The translations under genes were made by a program, and so were the position numbers. From an uncultured Ruminiclostridium sp. (GTDB lineage Bacteria; Bacillota; Clostridia; Oscillospirales; Ruminococcaceae), in contig CAJUQV010000027.1 in NCBI GenBank assembly GCA_910588335.1, positions 1-41,734 on the forward strand: a stretch of 41,734 nucleotides of DNA, in the 5' to 3' direction. Shown one piece after another: positions 1-8,451 of this stretch. Every line of letters starts with the position of its first letter. Positions within the stretch are counted from its first letter, which is position 1. Below the pieces are notes generated by a model, which saw nothing but the letters and a program-made list of their open reading frames with translations, ran no database searches and was not told the DNA's origin.

Positions 1-1295
1 CTATCCAGCTCGAAGCTGACGCTCTCAAGAGCGAAATCGACAGAATCTCCACTTCCACCGAGTTCAACACTCAGCAGCTCCTCGACGGTTCTCTGAGCGG
101 CGGCGGAAACACCTCTACTTATGGTGCTCTCTACGGTATGAACGAGACCGGCGCGGCTTTCGGCGGCGGACTTATCACCACCACTTCTACCGTTAAGGGT
201 ATGCAGGTAAATATTACCGTAGGCGCTTCCGGTGACGGCGGTGAAAACGCTGTTTGGGATGTAGCTGGTTTGAAGGTAAACGTTAACTTGGTTGCGGGCA
301 AATCCTATACCGACGCTGAGATCAACGACCTTATAAAGAATGCTACCGTTCCCAAGGACGCCGGTATGACCGCTCCTTACGGAAGCATTACTTTCAAGAG
401 CGAATACGGCGTAATTCAGGGCGCAGCCGGAGCAACAACCGCAACTGTAGCGGGAACACGCGGAACTAAGGCTGTTGACGCTTCCACATTGGTTGCAGAC
501 GCTACAAACGGTGGTGTTGGCTCTTCCGATACCATTACTTTCACAGCCAACAGCTACGGCGATTCCAAAATGAGCGCATCTCAGTTTGCTAAGATTGCTA
601 TTTCAACCGACGTTGCCGCAGGCAAGGAAAGCGTTGAAATTACCAAGGCTGCCGTTATAGGCACAAGCGGCGCTGAAATCAAGCTTCACTTGGCTACCGG
701 TGTTGAATATTCTGAAAAGGATATTCAGAACATCCTGAAGGAAGCCGGATTTGATTACGAAGTTAGTCTTACCGACGCTAAGGCTCCCGACGCTTCCACC
801 AACGGAACGATCAAGTTCAACGTTAAGGGCGATATTGCGGCAGCTACAATGACCGAAGGTACCGGTGTAGGCAAGGAATTTACCGATTCCAACGGCGAAG
901 GTCTTACTTTCCAGATCGGTGCTAACGGCGTTGAAGATCAGAGAGTAACTCTGAACATCGACGACATGGGCGCGGATTCTCTCGGCGTAGCTAACGTTGA
1001 CGTATCCGGCAGAGACAGCGCCAATAAGGCTATCGACACCATCGATGCCGCTATCTCCAAGGTATCTATGCAGAGAGCCGGTCTCGGTGCTCTTCAGAAC
1101 CGTCTTGAGTACACCGTTAACAACCTGACCACAACCAACGAGAACCTGACCAATGCCGAGTCCACTATCCGTGACACCGACATGGCTACCGAGATGATCA
1201 GCTACACTAAGTTCAACATTCTCCAGCAGGCTTCTCAAGCTATGCTCGCTCAGGCTAACCAGCAGCCTCAGGCAGTTCTCCAGCTCCTCGGCTAA
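1..1295 (+). CDS. hag: Flagellin, 5'-truncated by window edge
   Basis: This is the main filament protein of the flagellum, exported by the flagellar type III system and polymerised outside the cell. The reading frame is open from base 3, before the first ATG at 138, so the start lies outside the window. The visible N-terminal part (QLEADALKSEIDRIS, then TEFNTQQLLDG) is the end of the conserved D0/D1 helix. A variable, Gly/Ala/Thr-rich middle follows, and then the conserved C-terminal D1/D0 helices (STIRDTDMATEM, NILQQASQAMLAQANQ, ending QAVLQLLG). A Rho-independent terminator follows the stop. The identification is secure. Whether this is the only flagellin of the strain cannot be seen. Confidence 0.97.
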   Translation, partial: IQLEADALKSEIDRISTSTEFNTQQLLDGSLSGGGNTSTYGALYGMNETGAAFGGGLITTTSTVKGMQVNITVGASGDGGENAVWDVAGLKVNVNLVAGKSYTDAEINDLIKNATVPKDAGMTAPYGSITFKSEYGVIQGAAGATTATVAGTRGTKAVDASTLVADATNGGVGSSDTITFTANSYGDSKMSASQFAKIAISTDVAAGKESVEITKAAVIGTSGAEIKLHLATGVEYSEKDIQNILKEAGFDYEVSLTDAKAPDASTNGTIKFNVKGDIAAATMTEGTGVGKEFTDSNGEGLTFQIGANGVEDQRVTLNIDDMGADSLGVANVDVSGRDSANKAIDTIDAAISKVSMQRAGLGALQNRLEYTVNNLTTTNENLTNAESTIRDTDMATEMISYTKFNILQQASQAMLAQANQQPQAVLQLLG

Positions 1296-1390
1296 TAGCT
1301 TAAAAGCTGCATAAACTGATTCAATCTCGTAATAAATGTTATAACAACATTTTATTTGTTTACTCTTGAATGATTTGTTTGATTTAAAAA

Positions 1391-1420
1391 ATCCCCCGTG
1401 AAAACGGGGGGTTATTTTTT
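1391..1420 (+). terminator. Terminator of the flagellin gene
   Basis: A GC-rich stem (CCCCCGT / ACGGGGG) with a short A-rich loop is followed by a T-rich tract. It lies about 95 bp after the flagellin stop codon. Confidence 0.9.
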
Positions 1421-1440
1421 GCTTTTTTATTAAATCACAC

Positions 1441-1469
1441 TTGACATTTCAGCCAAAATAAAGTATAAT
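1441..1469 (+). promoter_or_regulatory. Consensus sigma-A promoter for a small RNA
   Basis: TTGACA at 1441-1446, a 17-bp spacer, and TATAAT at 1464-1469 match the consensus exactly. No plus-strand gene follows, only about 100 bp ending in a strong terminator, so the promoter appears to serve a short non-coding RNA. Confidence 0.85.
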
Positions 1470-1475
1470 GAAAAT

Positions 1476-1573
1476 ATAAAAGGAAGCAGCCCGGACGGTT
1501 GCGCTCCGATTGGGTTTTTAAGTAAATAAAAACCGCTCGTTTGTTGCAAACTTGAGGGCGGTTTTTATCTTTT
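1476..1573 (+). ncRNA. Putative antitoxin RNA of a type I toxin-antitoxin module
   Basis: The transcript is predicted from the consensus promoter at 1441-1469 and the terminator hairpin at 1528-1566, giving about 100 nt with no convincing ORF. It converges on the minus-strand 33-residue hydrophobic ORF (1578-1679), and the two transcripts would overlap across the shared bidirectional terminator. This is the arrangement of TxpA/RatA and Fst/par type I modules, in which a stable antisense RNA pairs with the 3' part of the toxin mRNA. The segment GCTCCGATTGG (1503-1513) recurs as an inverted copy at 1721-1731 in the toxin leader, so it could form a long-range 5'-3' lock within a longer toxin transcript. 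Ends are estimated, not measured. Confidence 0.6.
1528..1573. terminator. Bidirectional terminator shared by toxin mRNA and antisense RNA
   Basis: The long stem AAAAACCG-CTC-GTTTG / CAAAC-TT-GAG-GG-CGGTTTTT has a 3-nt loop. T tracts stand on both sides, so it can stop transcription in either direction. It begins 5 bp after the toxin stop codon. Confidence 0.85.
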
Positions 1574-1577
1574 ATTA

Positions 1578-1679
1578 TTACTTCTTATGAAGTATTTTAT
1601 AGATGTTGATCACCAAATCGGTCGCTGTAATTAACAGCATACCTAATTGGATCAGATCGCTAACGGATAAAAATCCCAT
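1578..1679 (-). CDS. Small hydrophobic peptide, likely type I toxin (holin-like)
   Basis: A 33-residue ORF begins MGFLSVSDLIQLGML and ends YKILHKK. It has one hydrophobic segment (residues about 9-30) and a basic C-terminus, the form of membrane toxins such as TxpA, BsrG or Fst and of the Firmicutes 'putative holin-like toxin' family. A very strong ribosome binding site (AAAGGAGGG) sits 6 nt before the ATG. Just upstream in the mRNA, a 9-bp hairpin (1696-1722) stands next to the ribosome binding site and could block it, as in Fst. The gene faces a consensus promoter for a short antisense RNA and shares its terminator. Function is inferred from architecture; I cannot name the exact family. The ORF is too short for most automatic gene finders. 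Confidence 0.65.
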   Translation of the reverse strand: MGFLSVSDLIQLGMLLITATDLVINIYKILHKK

Positions 1680-1695
1680 ATCGATCCCTCCTTTC

Positions 1696-1722
1696 GGTGA
1701 ATTTTTGCTAAGGAAATTCACC
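1696..1722 (-). promoter_or_regulatory. 5'-UTR hairpin next to the toxin ribosome binding site
   Basis: A perfect 9-bp stem GGTGAATTT / AAATTCACC with a 9-nt loop ends four nt before the AAGGAGG of the small toxin ORF. Its distal side touches the inverted copy GCTCCGATTGG (1721-1731) of the sequence found in the antisense RNA. It probably controls translation. Confidence 0.55.
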
Positions 1723-1747
1723 AATCGGAGCCACAACCTGTCCTAAG

Positions 1748-1845
1748 CATTTTGAGCCGCCGGAACAACGGCGGCTCAAAATGCGTCCAACAAGGCTTTG
1801 CCGACGCTGTCGGCAATTTTGCTTCGCAAAACCGCGCCGTTGGAC
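1748..1845. repeat. Cluster of strong hairpins upstream of the toxin ORF
   Basis: A 15-bp perfect stem (CATTTTGAGCCGCCG and its complement, 6-nt loop) spans 1748-1783. It is followed by a three-way element bounded by GTCCAAC (1785-1791) and GTTGGAC (1839-1845), which encloses the hairpins GCCGAC-GCT-GTCGGC and TTTTGC-TTC-GCAAAA. The cluster may be part of a long toxin-mRNA leader or a separate structured RNA. I see no clear promoter on minus. Confidence 0.5.
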
Positions 1846-1972
1846 ATGTGGGTTTGTTTATCCGAACTTGAATTTATTTGGATAATTTAAAATTATGCTT
1901 CTAAAAAAATACAATAGTAAAAACCTGTCAATTACTCCCGAATTACAAAAACATTAACCTGTTTCTCACATA

Positions 1973-2000
1973 AAATCCCCCTGAAAAAGGGGGATTTTTT
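1973..2000. terminator. Rho-independent terminator between toxin locus and membrane-protein gene
   Basis: The stem AAATCCCCC / GGGGGATTT is followed by a T run on the plus strand. No gene lies just upstream on plus. The interval 1846-1972 holds nothing else that I recognise. Confidence 0.75.
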
Positions 2001-2033
2001 GCATGAAAAAGGCGTTTTTGCCTTTGCCACCGC

Positions 2034-2062
2034 TTGACACCCGACGTATAATATGGTAAAAT
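2034..2062 (+). promoter_or_regulatory. Sigma-A promoter of the DUF4097-like gene
   Basis: TTGACA (2034-2039), a 17-bp spacer and TAAAAT (2057-2062) form a good promoter. It leaves a leader of about 155 nt before the TTG start at 2226. Confidence 0.75.
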
Positions 2063-2110
2063 AAAAAGACAATTGTAAAAATTTCCCCACGTATGGGAAG
2101 GACTGATAAA

Positions 2111-2203
2111 ATGGGAAACGGGCTTATACCAATCCTTAATCAGGTTTTAACCTTGATTAAGGATTGTGCCCTAAGCAAAAATCTTATTAAGACAGGTTCT
2201 TAA
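2111..2203 (+). CDS. Possible 30-residue leader ORF
   Basis: An ATG at 2111 stands 8 nt after a GGAAGGA ribosome binding site and opens a 30-codon ORF (MGNGLIPILNQVLTLIK, ending LIKTGS). It lies inside the leader of the DUF4097-like gene and stops 22 nt before that start. The middle of the ORF is the palindromic TTAATCA repeat found elsewhere in the window, which argues that the coding sense may be incidental. It could be a regulatory upstream ORF or nothing. Confidence 0.25.
   Translation: MGNGLIPILNQVLTLIKDCALSKNLIKTGS
2133..2166. repeat. Extragenic palindrome of the TTAATCA/TGATTAA family
   Basis: AATCCTTAATCA and TGATTAAGGATT form a stem around a GGTTTTAACC-type loop. Related palindromes lie at 12758-12810 and 13335-13361, with similar loop sequences, so this is a dispersed repeat and not a random hairpin. 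Confidence 0.55.
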
Positions 2204-2225
2204 TGAAAACCTGCGGGAGGACGGC

Positions 2226-3341
2226 TTGAAAACGAGCAGAGGAGCATTTTGGGCGAGAATATTTTTTCTTCCCGCGGCAGCGGGACTGCTATGCCTGTTC
2301 CTGCTGAATTTTCTGATTATAACCTCAGCGCTTGTGTCGGTGGCTGTGGGGATACTCTGCGCTCCCATAGGCGCTCTTTATCTTTTGGGAGCAATCGGGG
2401 TTGTTTCGGATCTTTCCCCCTCCGCGCTGACGGCGGCGGGGTTATTCTGTCTTTGCTTCGGGTGCTTCCTCTGTTTTTTTACCGCCCGTTTTTCACCTTT
2501 CTGCCTGAGACTTTCCCAACGCTATTTTACGGTGCTTAAGGACGAAAAATGGCGCAGGATATATACCGGAGGCAAAAGAAACAGATTTATGCTCCTTTTC
2601 TTTCTTTTGTCTCTGTTCGCTTTGGCGGCTGCGGCGGAAGCCCAGTATCTTTCAAAAAAGGCGGGGTTTGAAAGCACCGTGGTAAGGGACAGGCTTGTTT
2701 TTAAAACCGCCAAATACCTTAATATAAGCACGTCGGGATTAGACTATGAGCTGCGTTTTCACCGCGGCGACGGTATACTGGTGGAATACGTCAACGATAC
2801 GCCGATGATAGTGGAGCAAAGCGATGTGAATTACCTTAAACTGGTACAGGACGATTCCTTCACACTCTCTTTGTTCGCAAGAGAACAGTTCGGTTATAAA
2901 ATGACGGTATGGCTGCCCGAAAACGACTACCGCGAATTTTATCTGGACAGCGGAAGCGGGGATATATATATTTCCGAAACCCTGTCGGACTATACCGAAA
3001 TACGCACCAGAAGCGGAAACATTACCGTAAACGGCGCCGTGGGGAAGCTCTCCGCCTATGCGGCGGGCGGCAGCATTTCCTGCACCTACGCCGCCTTTGT
3101 GAACGCGGGAAGCTTTGAAACAAAAAGCGGAAATATCGACATAAGGCTTCCCGACTTTTCGGGAATAAAACTTGAATTCCGAACGGAAAACGGCTATCTG
3201 GACAGCAAGCTGCTGGGGCTTAAGGAAAGGTTTTATACCAGCCTTGATATAGAAAAGTCCGCCCCCCTGTCAAGATACCTTTATATCACCACCGAAAGCG
3301 GCGGCGTCAGTGTGGAAGCCGTTAATTTTCAAAACCGATAA
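2226..3341 (+). CDS. Membrane protein with DUF4097-like beta-strand repeat domain
   Basis: The 371-residue protein has an N-terminal membrane part with about three helices (residues about 15-45, 47-85, 118-140). A C-terminal part made of short repeating beta strands follows, with motifs such as SGSGDIYIS, RTRSGNITVNG and ETKSGNIDI. That pattern is typical of the DUF4097/YvlB/LiaG-type 'adhesin-like' beta-solenoid. Members of the family are often linked to cell-envelope stress, but the exact role here is unknown. The TTG start at 2226 is chosen because GGGAGG stands 5 nt upstream and no ATG fits as well. The gene has its own promoter (2034-2062) and precedes the GT2-YfhO pair on the same strand with a 157-bp gap. 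Confidence 0.75.
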   Translation: MKTSRGAFWARIFFLPAAAGLLCLFLLNFLIITSALVSVAVGILCAPIGALYLLGAIGVVSDLSPSALTAAGLFCLCFGCFLCFFTARFSPFCLRLSQRYFTVLKDEKWRRIYTGGKRNRFMLLFFLLSLFALAAAAEAQYLSKKAGFESTVVRDRLVFKTAKYLNISTSGLDYELRFHRGDGILVEYVNDTPMIVEQSDVNYLKLVQDDSFTLSLFAREQFGYKMTVWLPENDYREFYLDSGSGDIYISETLSDYTEIRTRSGNITVNGAVGKLSAYAAGGSISCTYAAFVNAGSFETKSGNIDIRLPDFSGIKLEFRTENGYLDSKLLGLKERFYTSLDIEKSAPLSRYLYITTESGGVSVEAVNFQNR

Positions 3342-3498
3342 AAATTCGGATAATAACCTGATAGCATAAATTAAAATTTTTAATAAAAGCCAACATTTTC
3401 CAAGTTGAAATCGTTTAATAAAACAGAGAGATTTTTCCTCAAAAAAAGATATACTATTACAAAGTACCAAAACACCATGGAAGGAAGCGAAAAATCGT

Positions 3499-4452
3499 AT
3501 GATGTCAATAATAATCCCAGCCTACAACGAAGCGGAGAACATAGAAAATACCGCTTCCGTTATCGGCGGGATAATGGAAAAAAACAATATACCCTATGAA
3601 CTGCTTTTTGTCGACGACGGCTCAGGGGATAAAACATGGGAGCTTATAGAAACCCTTACCGAATCAAATTCCTCGGTCAGGGGCTTGAAATTCTCCCGAA
3701 ACTTCGGAAAAGAAGGGGCGATTTTCGCCGGGTTAAAGCATTGCCGAGGGGATTGCGCCGTGGTAATAGACTGCGACCTCCAACACCCTCCGGAACTTAT
3801 GGTGAAAATGTACGAGCTGTGGCGAGAAGGCTATAAGGTAGTTGAAGCGGTAAAGGCTTCAAGGGGAAAAGAAAGCCTTTTGTATAAGCTTTTCGCCAAA
3901 TGCTTCTACGGACTTATGGAAGGCTCCTCCAATATAAAAATAAAGGGCGCCAGCGATTATAAGCTTATGGACAGGCAGGTAATAAACGCCCTTAACGACC
4001 TTCCCGAAAGGATAACCTTCTACAGGGCGCTGTCAAGCTGGGTAGGCTTTAAATCCGCACGGCTTGAGTTTGACGTGGCTCCCCGCAGCGCGGGAACAAC
4101 AAAATGGAGCTTCAAAAAGCTGTTTAAATTTGCTCTGGCAAATCTGACCAGCTTTACCTCCGCTCCTCTTCACATAGTAACGGTAATGGGGATACTTTCC
4201 TTTATTGCGGCGGCGGTTCTCGGCGTGATACAGATAGCGAAAGCCGTGGGCGGAATACCACAGAACGGAATACTTCCCGTACTTCTGCTGATAGCTTCGG
4301 TGCTTATGCTCGCTTTGGGTATAATAGGATATTATTTGAGTAAAATTTACGAGGAAATAAAGGGAAGGCCCCGTTTTATAGTCGCCTCTGACACATTATG
4401 CGATAAATCGGAAAAATCCCATGAATCTGACAAAATGAAAGGAGCACGTTGA
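3499..4452 (+). CDS. Family 2 glycosyltransferase, polyprenyl-phosphate type (GtrB/CsbB-like)
   Basis: The enzyme should load a sugar from a nucleotide donor onto undecaprenyl phosphate at the inner face of the membrane. The N-terminus has the GT2 Rossmann start (SIIIPAYNEAENIE), VDDGSGD at residues 38-44, and the metal-binding DCD at 91-93. An acceptor-site segment (RSAGTTKWSFKKL) and two C-terminal membrane helices (about 222-246 and 262-285) follow, as in GtrB, CsbB and DPM1-like proteins. The ribosome binding site AAGGAAG lies upstream of two adjacent ATGs (3499 and 3502); either could be used. The stop overlaps the start of the YfhO-like gene (TGATG), so the two are translationally coupled. 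This matches the csbB-yfhO pair of Bacillus, which glycosylates lipoteichoic acid. Confidence 0.9.
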   Translation: MMSIIIPAYNEAENIENTASVIGGIMEKNNIPYELLFVDDGSGDKTWELIETLTESNSSVRGLKFSRNFGKEGAIFAGLKHCRGDCAVVIDCDLQHPPELMVKMYELWREGYKVVEAVKASRGKESLLYKLFAKCFYGLMEGSSNIKIKGASDYKLMDRQVINALNDLPERITFYRALSSWVGFKSARLEFDVAPRSAGTTKWSFKKLFKFALANLTSFTSAPLHIVTVMGILSFIAAAVLGVIQIAKAVGGIPQNGILPVLLLIASVLMLALGIIGYYLSKIYEEIKGRPRFIVASDTLCDKSEKSHESDKMKGAR

Positions 4453-7418
4453 TGACGTCGGAAACAGCACAGACCGCAAAAAAATCATTTTTTGACACAG
4501 TAAAGGAATATTTGGGCTACGCGGTAAACGGTATAAAATACTTCTTTAAGAACGAAAACCAGATGTGGCTTTCCTTCCTGCTGCCCGCCCTTATACTGCT
4601 GGTAAGCTATTTCATTTTCGGGGTATGGCCCTTCGGGCAGGAAAGCGTATTGTCCCTTGACCTGAACGGACAATATGTTTATTATTACGACCATATGTAC
4701 GATGTGCTCTACGGCGGAGAAAGCGTTTTCTATTCCTGGAGCCGAAACCTTTCGGGGGAGTGGATGGGCATTATCGGATACTATCTGGGAAGCCCCTTCA
4801 ACTTTATAGTGTGGCTGTTTCCGAGAAACGCTATATTGGAAGGCCTTCTCACTATGATGTGCGTAAAAGTGGGCGCTATCGGCCTTGCCATGTCCGTGTA
4901 CCTCTCAAGGGCAAAGAAATTCCAAAAGCTGACCGTTATCATCTTCAGTATTGTGTATGCCCTTTGCTCCTACACAATAGTACAAACCATGAACCCCATG
5001 TGGCTGGACGGAGTGATAGCATTGCCCATAATCTGCCTGGGAATAGAAAAGTTTGTTGACACTGGACGATTCAGACTGTTGGTGGCGGCATGGGTTTACG
5101 CTTTCGTCACCTGCTTTTATATCGGCTTTATGCTGGCAATTTTTTCGGTTATCTACTACCTTCTTTATATGGTGATAACCAAAAGCGGCTACGCAAGAGA
5201 TCATTTCTTTATGAAATCGGTTCAGATACTGGGATTGGGCGCTACGGCGGTTATGATATCAGCCTTTATGATTATACCCGTTTATCAGTCGCTGTCCTAC
5301 GGTAAGTTTGAGTTTTCCGTACCCGATTACAGCATAAGGGAGAACTTCCCGCTTATCGAACTTTTGGACAAGATACTGCCCAACAGCTATGATACGGTAA
5401 GAATGACGGGACTGCCCTTCCTTTACTGCGGCATGATAACGGTACTGCTGCTCCCCGCCTATTTCTTATGCAAGCAGATACGCAGAAGCGAAAGAATAGG
5501 CTACGCAGCGGTATTGATGCTGCTTGTTTTCTGTATGTATATCCGTCCGTTAGATATGATGTGGCACGGAGGACAGCTTCCCAACTGGCTCCCTTATCGC
5601 TACTCCTTTATTCTTTCTTTTCTGATGGCGGTATGCGCCGCAAGCGTTTTTGAAAAGCTTAAGGAAACGGATAATAAAGTGCTGGGCTTAACCTGCTTCG
5701 GCTGGCTGGCGATAATGGTGTATCAGGAGAGCATGGACAACTTCGTCTCCGACCTGAACAACGGCAGAGATACGCTGGACAATTTTTCCACCATTCTCCC
5801 CGCCATGATAATACTTTTTACCGTAACCGTCCTTTTGGTGCAGCTTAAGGACAGCTTTAACTTTGAACTGAGAAGAAACCGCACAAGGATATTCTCCATA
5901 GTGATGATAGCGGTAGTCGCGGGCGAAGCTCTCTACAACACCGTGGGACAAATCTCCACTCAAGATACCGACATAACCTATTCAAACCACGACACCTATG
6001 TGGATTATATCCCCAAATTAAGGGAAACGGTCAACGAAATAAAGGCGGAGGACGACGGCTTTTATCGTATTGAAAAGCTGTTTTTCCGTACCGTCAACGA
6101 CCCATCGGCGGTAAACATGTACGGACTTTCCCACAGCTCCTCAACCCTTAACGCCAAGCCAATAGAGCTGCTTAAGCGCTTAGGTTTCAGCGCCAGAAGC
6201 CATTACACCAGATACAGCGGCGCAACGCTGATCACTTCAAGCCTTTTCGGCGTAAAATACGAGCTTACCACCGACAATAACGACGTGGCGGAGGTAAGGC
6301 GCGGCGAAGAAATACACATAAGCGAAAACGAATACGCCCTGCCCATCTGTTATCTCAGCGAATTCGATATTACGGAGCTTTCGCTTACCCAGTACGACCC
6401 CTTCACCGCCCAGACGGAAATGCTTAACACCGCCATAGGAAAGGATTACAAATACTACACCAGAATACACGACGTTGATCTTAAAACCGAAAACGTAACA
6501 CAAGGCAGCACTACCGATCAGCACCACAGCTTCAAGGTTATAACCCAAGGCAGCTCCGCCAGTCTCACCTACGATTTCAAGGTTCCGGAAACCGGAAAGC
6601 TTTATATGTACCTGCCATCCACCTATGAAAGAAGAGTGGACGTGACGGTGAACGGCTCCTCAAAGGGAAGATACTTTGAAGGGGACGACAATAATATGAA
6701 GCTGTTAGGCGAATTTACGGAGGGTGCGGAGGTTACCGTTGTACTGAATCTCACCAAAAACGATCTTTATTTCCGCGAAGCGGAGTTTGCGGTAGTTAAT
6801 GAGGACGCGGTGAAATACGCCCTTAACGAGCTTAAGGAGATAAACAAAGAGACAATTTGCACAAAGCCCGCCTCAACAACCGTGAAAACGGAGGTAAACT
6901 GCGGCGAAGACAAAGTGCTGCTTACCACCATTCCCGTGGAAAAGGGCTGGAAGATATACGTGGACGGAAAAGAAACGGAGTATCTGGAGGCTGTGGAATC
7001 ACTGATTGCCGTACCTCTCACCGCGGGCAGGCATACGGTTGAAATGAAGTTTACCACAGCAGGATATCCGGCCGCCGTAATCATTACCGCCGCGGGGATT
7101 ATAATTTTTGCCGGACTTATTATTTATTGGCTTAAAAAGAACGGCGAAGACAGAGCGGAAAGAAAGGCTCATTTAAAATATATTTATTCGGGAGAAGCGG
7201 AAAAAGAGCTTAAAGAAAGAAAAGCTTACGATATTGAAGAGAGAAACAAATTCAGAGAGGAAGAGGAGAAGAAAAGCGGGGAAGAAAACGAAGATGAAAA
7301 TGAAGAAAACAACGGGGAAGAAAATTACGGCGTAGAAGTCAATGAAGAATTGCAAGGGGATTATGACGCTGAGGAAGAATACGAGTCGGAGGCGGAAACA
7401 GAGGAAGAAGAAAATTAA
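4452..7418 (+). CDS. yfhO: YfhO-family multi-pass membrane protein (GT-C glycosyltransferase)
   Basis: The 988-residue protein begins with a long run of membrane helices in the first half (residues about 35-500). A large extracytoplasmic region (about 500-860), one more helix (about 873-893) and a cytoplasmic tail follow. This is the layout of Bacillus YfhO, a GT-C enzyme that moves a sugar from undecaprenyl phosphate to a cell-surface polymer such as lipoteichoic acid. The preceding GT2 gene would supply that donor. The tail (about 940-988) is extremely rich in Glu, which is unusual. I chose ATG 4452 with GGAG 7 nt upstream over the TTG at 4449. The start overlaps the GT2 stop. The polymer modified here is unknown. 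Confidence 0.88.
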   Translation: MTSETAQTAKKSFFDTVKEYLGYAVNGIKYFFKNENQMWLSFLLPALILLVSYFIFGVWPFGQESVLSLDLNGQYVYYYDHMYDVLYGGESVFYSWSRNLSGEWMGIIGYYLGSPFNFIVWLFPRNAILEGLLTMMCVKVGAIGLAMSVYLSRAKKFQKLTVIIFSIVYALCSYTIVQTMNPMWLDGVIALPIICLGIEKFVDTGRFRLLVAAWVYAFVTCFYIGFMLAIFSVIYYLLYMVITKSGYARDHFFMKSVQILGLGATAVMISAFMIIPVYQSLSYGKFEFSVPDYSIRENFPLIELLDKILPNSYDTVRMTGLPFLYCGMITVLLLPAYFLCKQIRRSERIGYAAVLMLLVFCMYIRPLDMMWHGGQLPNWLPYRYSFILSFLMAVCAASVFEKLKETDNKVLGLTCFGWLAIMVYQESMDNFVSDLNNGRDTLDNFSTILPAMIILFTVTVLLVQLKDSFNFELRRNRTRIFSIVMIAVVAGEALYNTVGQISTQDTDITYSNHDTYVDYIPKLRETVNEIKAEDDGFYRIEKLFFRTVNDPSAVNMYGLSHSSSTLNAKPIELLKRLGFSARSHYTRYSGATLITSSLFGVKYELTTDNNDVAEVRRGEEIHISENEYALPICYLSEFDITELSLTQYDPFTAQTEMLNTAIGKDYKYYTRIHDVDLKTENVTQGSTTDQHHSFKVITQGSSASLTYDFKVPETGKLYMYLPSTYERRVDVTVNGSSKGRYFEGDDNNMKLLGEFTEGAEVTVVLNLTKNDLYFREAEFAVVNEDAVKYALNELKEINKETICTKPASTTVKTEVNCGEDKVLLTTIPVEKGWKIYVDGKETEYLEAVESLIAVPLTAGRHTVEMKFTTAGYPAAVIITAAGIIIFAGLIIYWLKKNGEDRAERKAHLKYIYSGEAEKELKERKAYDIEERNKFREEEEKKSGEENEDENEENNGEENYGVEVNEELQGDYDAEEEYESEAETEEEEN

Positions 7419-7576
7419 AAGCTTGTTTTAATAATATAGTCGTATGGATTTTCGAGCATATTTTTTTGTCGGCAAAAATTTTAAAGCCGAGAGTTTTTCG
7501 TAAAGAAGCGCGCAAATAACTTGTCCGTTTCCCCCAAAAAATCCCTTCCCAAAACAAAAGAAAGGAAAAAGAGACA

Positions 7577-8353
7577 ATGATCCTGACAATAGACATCGGC
7601 AATACAAACATAGTATTCGGCGTGTTCGACGGCGACAGCCTTGTTCTCGAATCCCGCATGGACACCAACCGCCACCGTATGGCGGATCAATACGCCATCA
7701 CCATGGAACAGATCTTCAATCTCTACGGTATAAAAAGGGAAGAAATAAAGGGCGCCATAATCTCATCGGTAGTCCCCCCCGTATCCGATCAGATTAAAAT
7801 TTCCGTAAACCGCGCCTTCGGCGTTACCCCCATTATGATAGGCGCGGGCATAAAAACGGGACTGAATATTCTTATAGACGATCCCTCAACCTTGGGCGCC
7901 GACCTTGTATGCGGCGCGGCGGGGGCAAAAGAGTTTTACCCCCTCCCCTGCATAGTAATAGACTTGGGCACCGCCACAAAAATATACGCGGTGGACAAAA
8001 ACGGCGGCTTTATCGGCGGCGTTATCGCTCCGGGCATTAAAATATCCTTGGAAGCCCTTACGGGAAAAACCGTCTCTCTTCCCATGATAAGCTTGGACGG
8101 CGGCGCTCCGGTAATAGGCAGAAACACCGTGGACTGTATGCGTTCCGGACTTCTTTATGGCCACGCGGGAATGTTGGACAGCTTTATAGCGAAATTCAAA
8201 AAACAGCTTGGCGGCGACTGCTCGGTAGTTGCCACCGGAGGCTTCAGCAGCGTGATAAAAGAATACTGCGAAAGCGATTTTCGGGTTGACAGGCAGCTCT
8301 TGCTGAAAGGGCTTAAAGTTATTTACGAAAAAAACGCCGGTAAAAGAAAATAA
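7577..8353 (+). CDS. coaX: Type III pantothenate kinase
   Basis: CoaX phosphorylates pantothenate with ATP, the first step of coenzyme A synthesis, in the cytoplasm. The 258-residue length is typical. The ASKHA-fold phosphate motifs are visible: DIGNTNIVFGVF at residues 6-17 and DLGTATKIYAVD at about 131-142, with the substrate-side GADLVCGAAGA and GGVIAPGIKIS. Type III kinases need a monovalent cation and are not inhibited by CoA. The ribosome binding site AAAGGA precedes the ATG. The following gene encodes an ECF S component, which suggests a vitamin uptake-plus-activation pair. The 158 bp before the gene hold no clear feature. Confidence 0.95.
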   Translation: MILTIDIGNTNIVFGVFDGDSLVLESRMDTNRHRMADQYAITMEQIFNLYGIKREEIKGAIISSVVPPVSDQIKISVNRAFGVTPIMIGAGIKTGLNILIDDPSTLGADLVCGAAGAKEFYPLPCIVIDLGTATKIYAVDKNGGFIGGVIAPGIKISLEALTGKTVSLPMISLDGGAPVIGRNTVDCMRSGLLYGHAGMLDSFIAKFKKQLGGDCSVVATGGFSSVIKEYCESDFRVDRQLLLKGLKVIYEKNAGKRK

Positions 8354-8401
8354 TCACAAATACAAACACATAAAAGCGGATTTTTTTCCTTAATATTCAT
8401 A

Positions 8402-8430
8402 TTGATTTTCAAAAAAAATTGTGATAAAAT
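8402..8430 (+). promoter_or_regulatory. Sigma-A promoter of the ECF S-component gene
   Basis: TTGATT (8402-8407), a 17-bp spacer and TAAAAT (8425-8430). The start should be near 8437, which gives a structured leader of about 138 nt. Confidence 0.75.
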
Positions 8431-8451
8431 AATAGCGGCAAACATACTAAT

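Noticed and set aside
603..1238. 211-codon open frame antisense to flagellin
   Set aside because: Mirror of the strongly coding flagellin frame; no ribosome binding site or promoter of its own.
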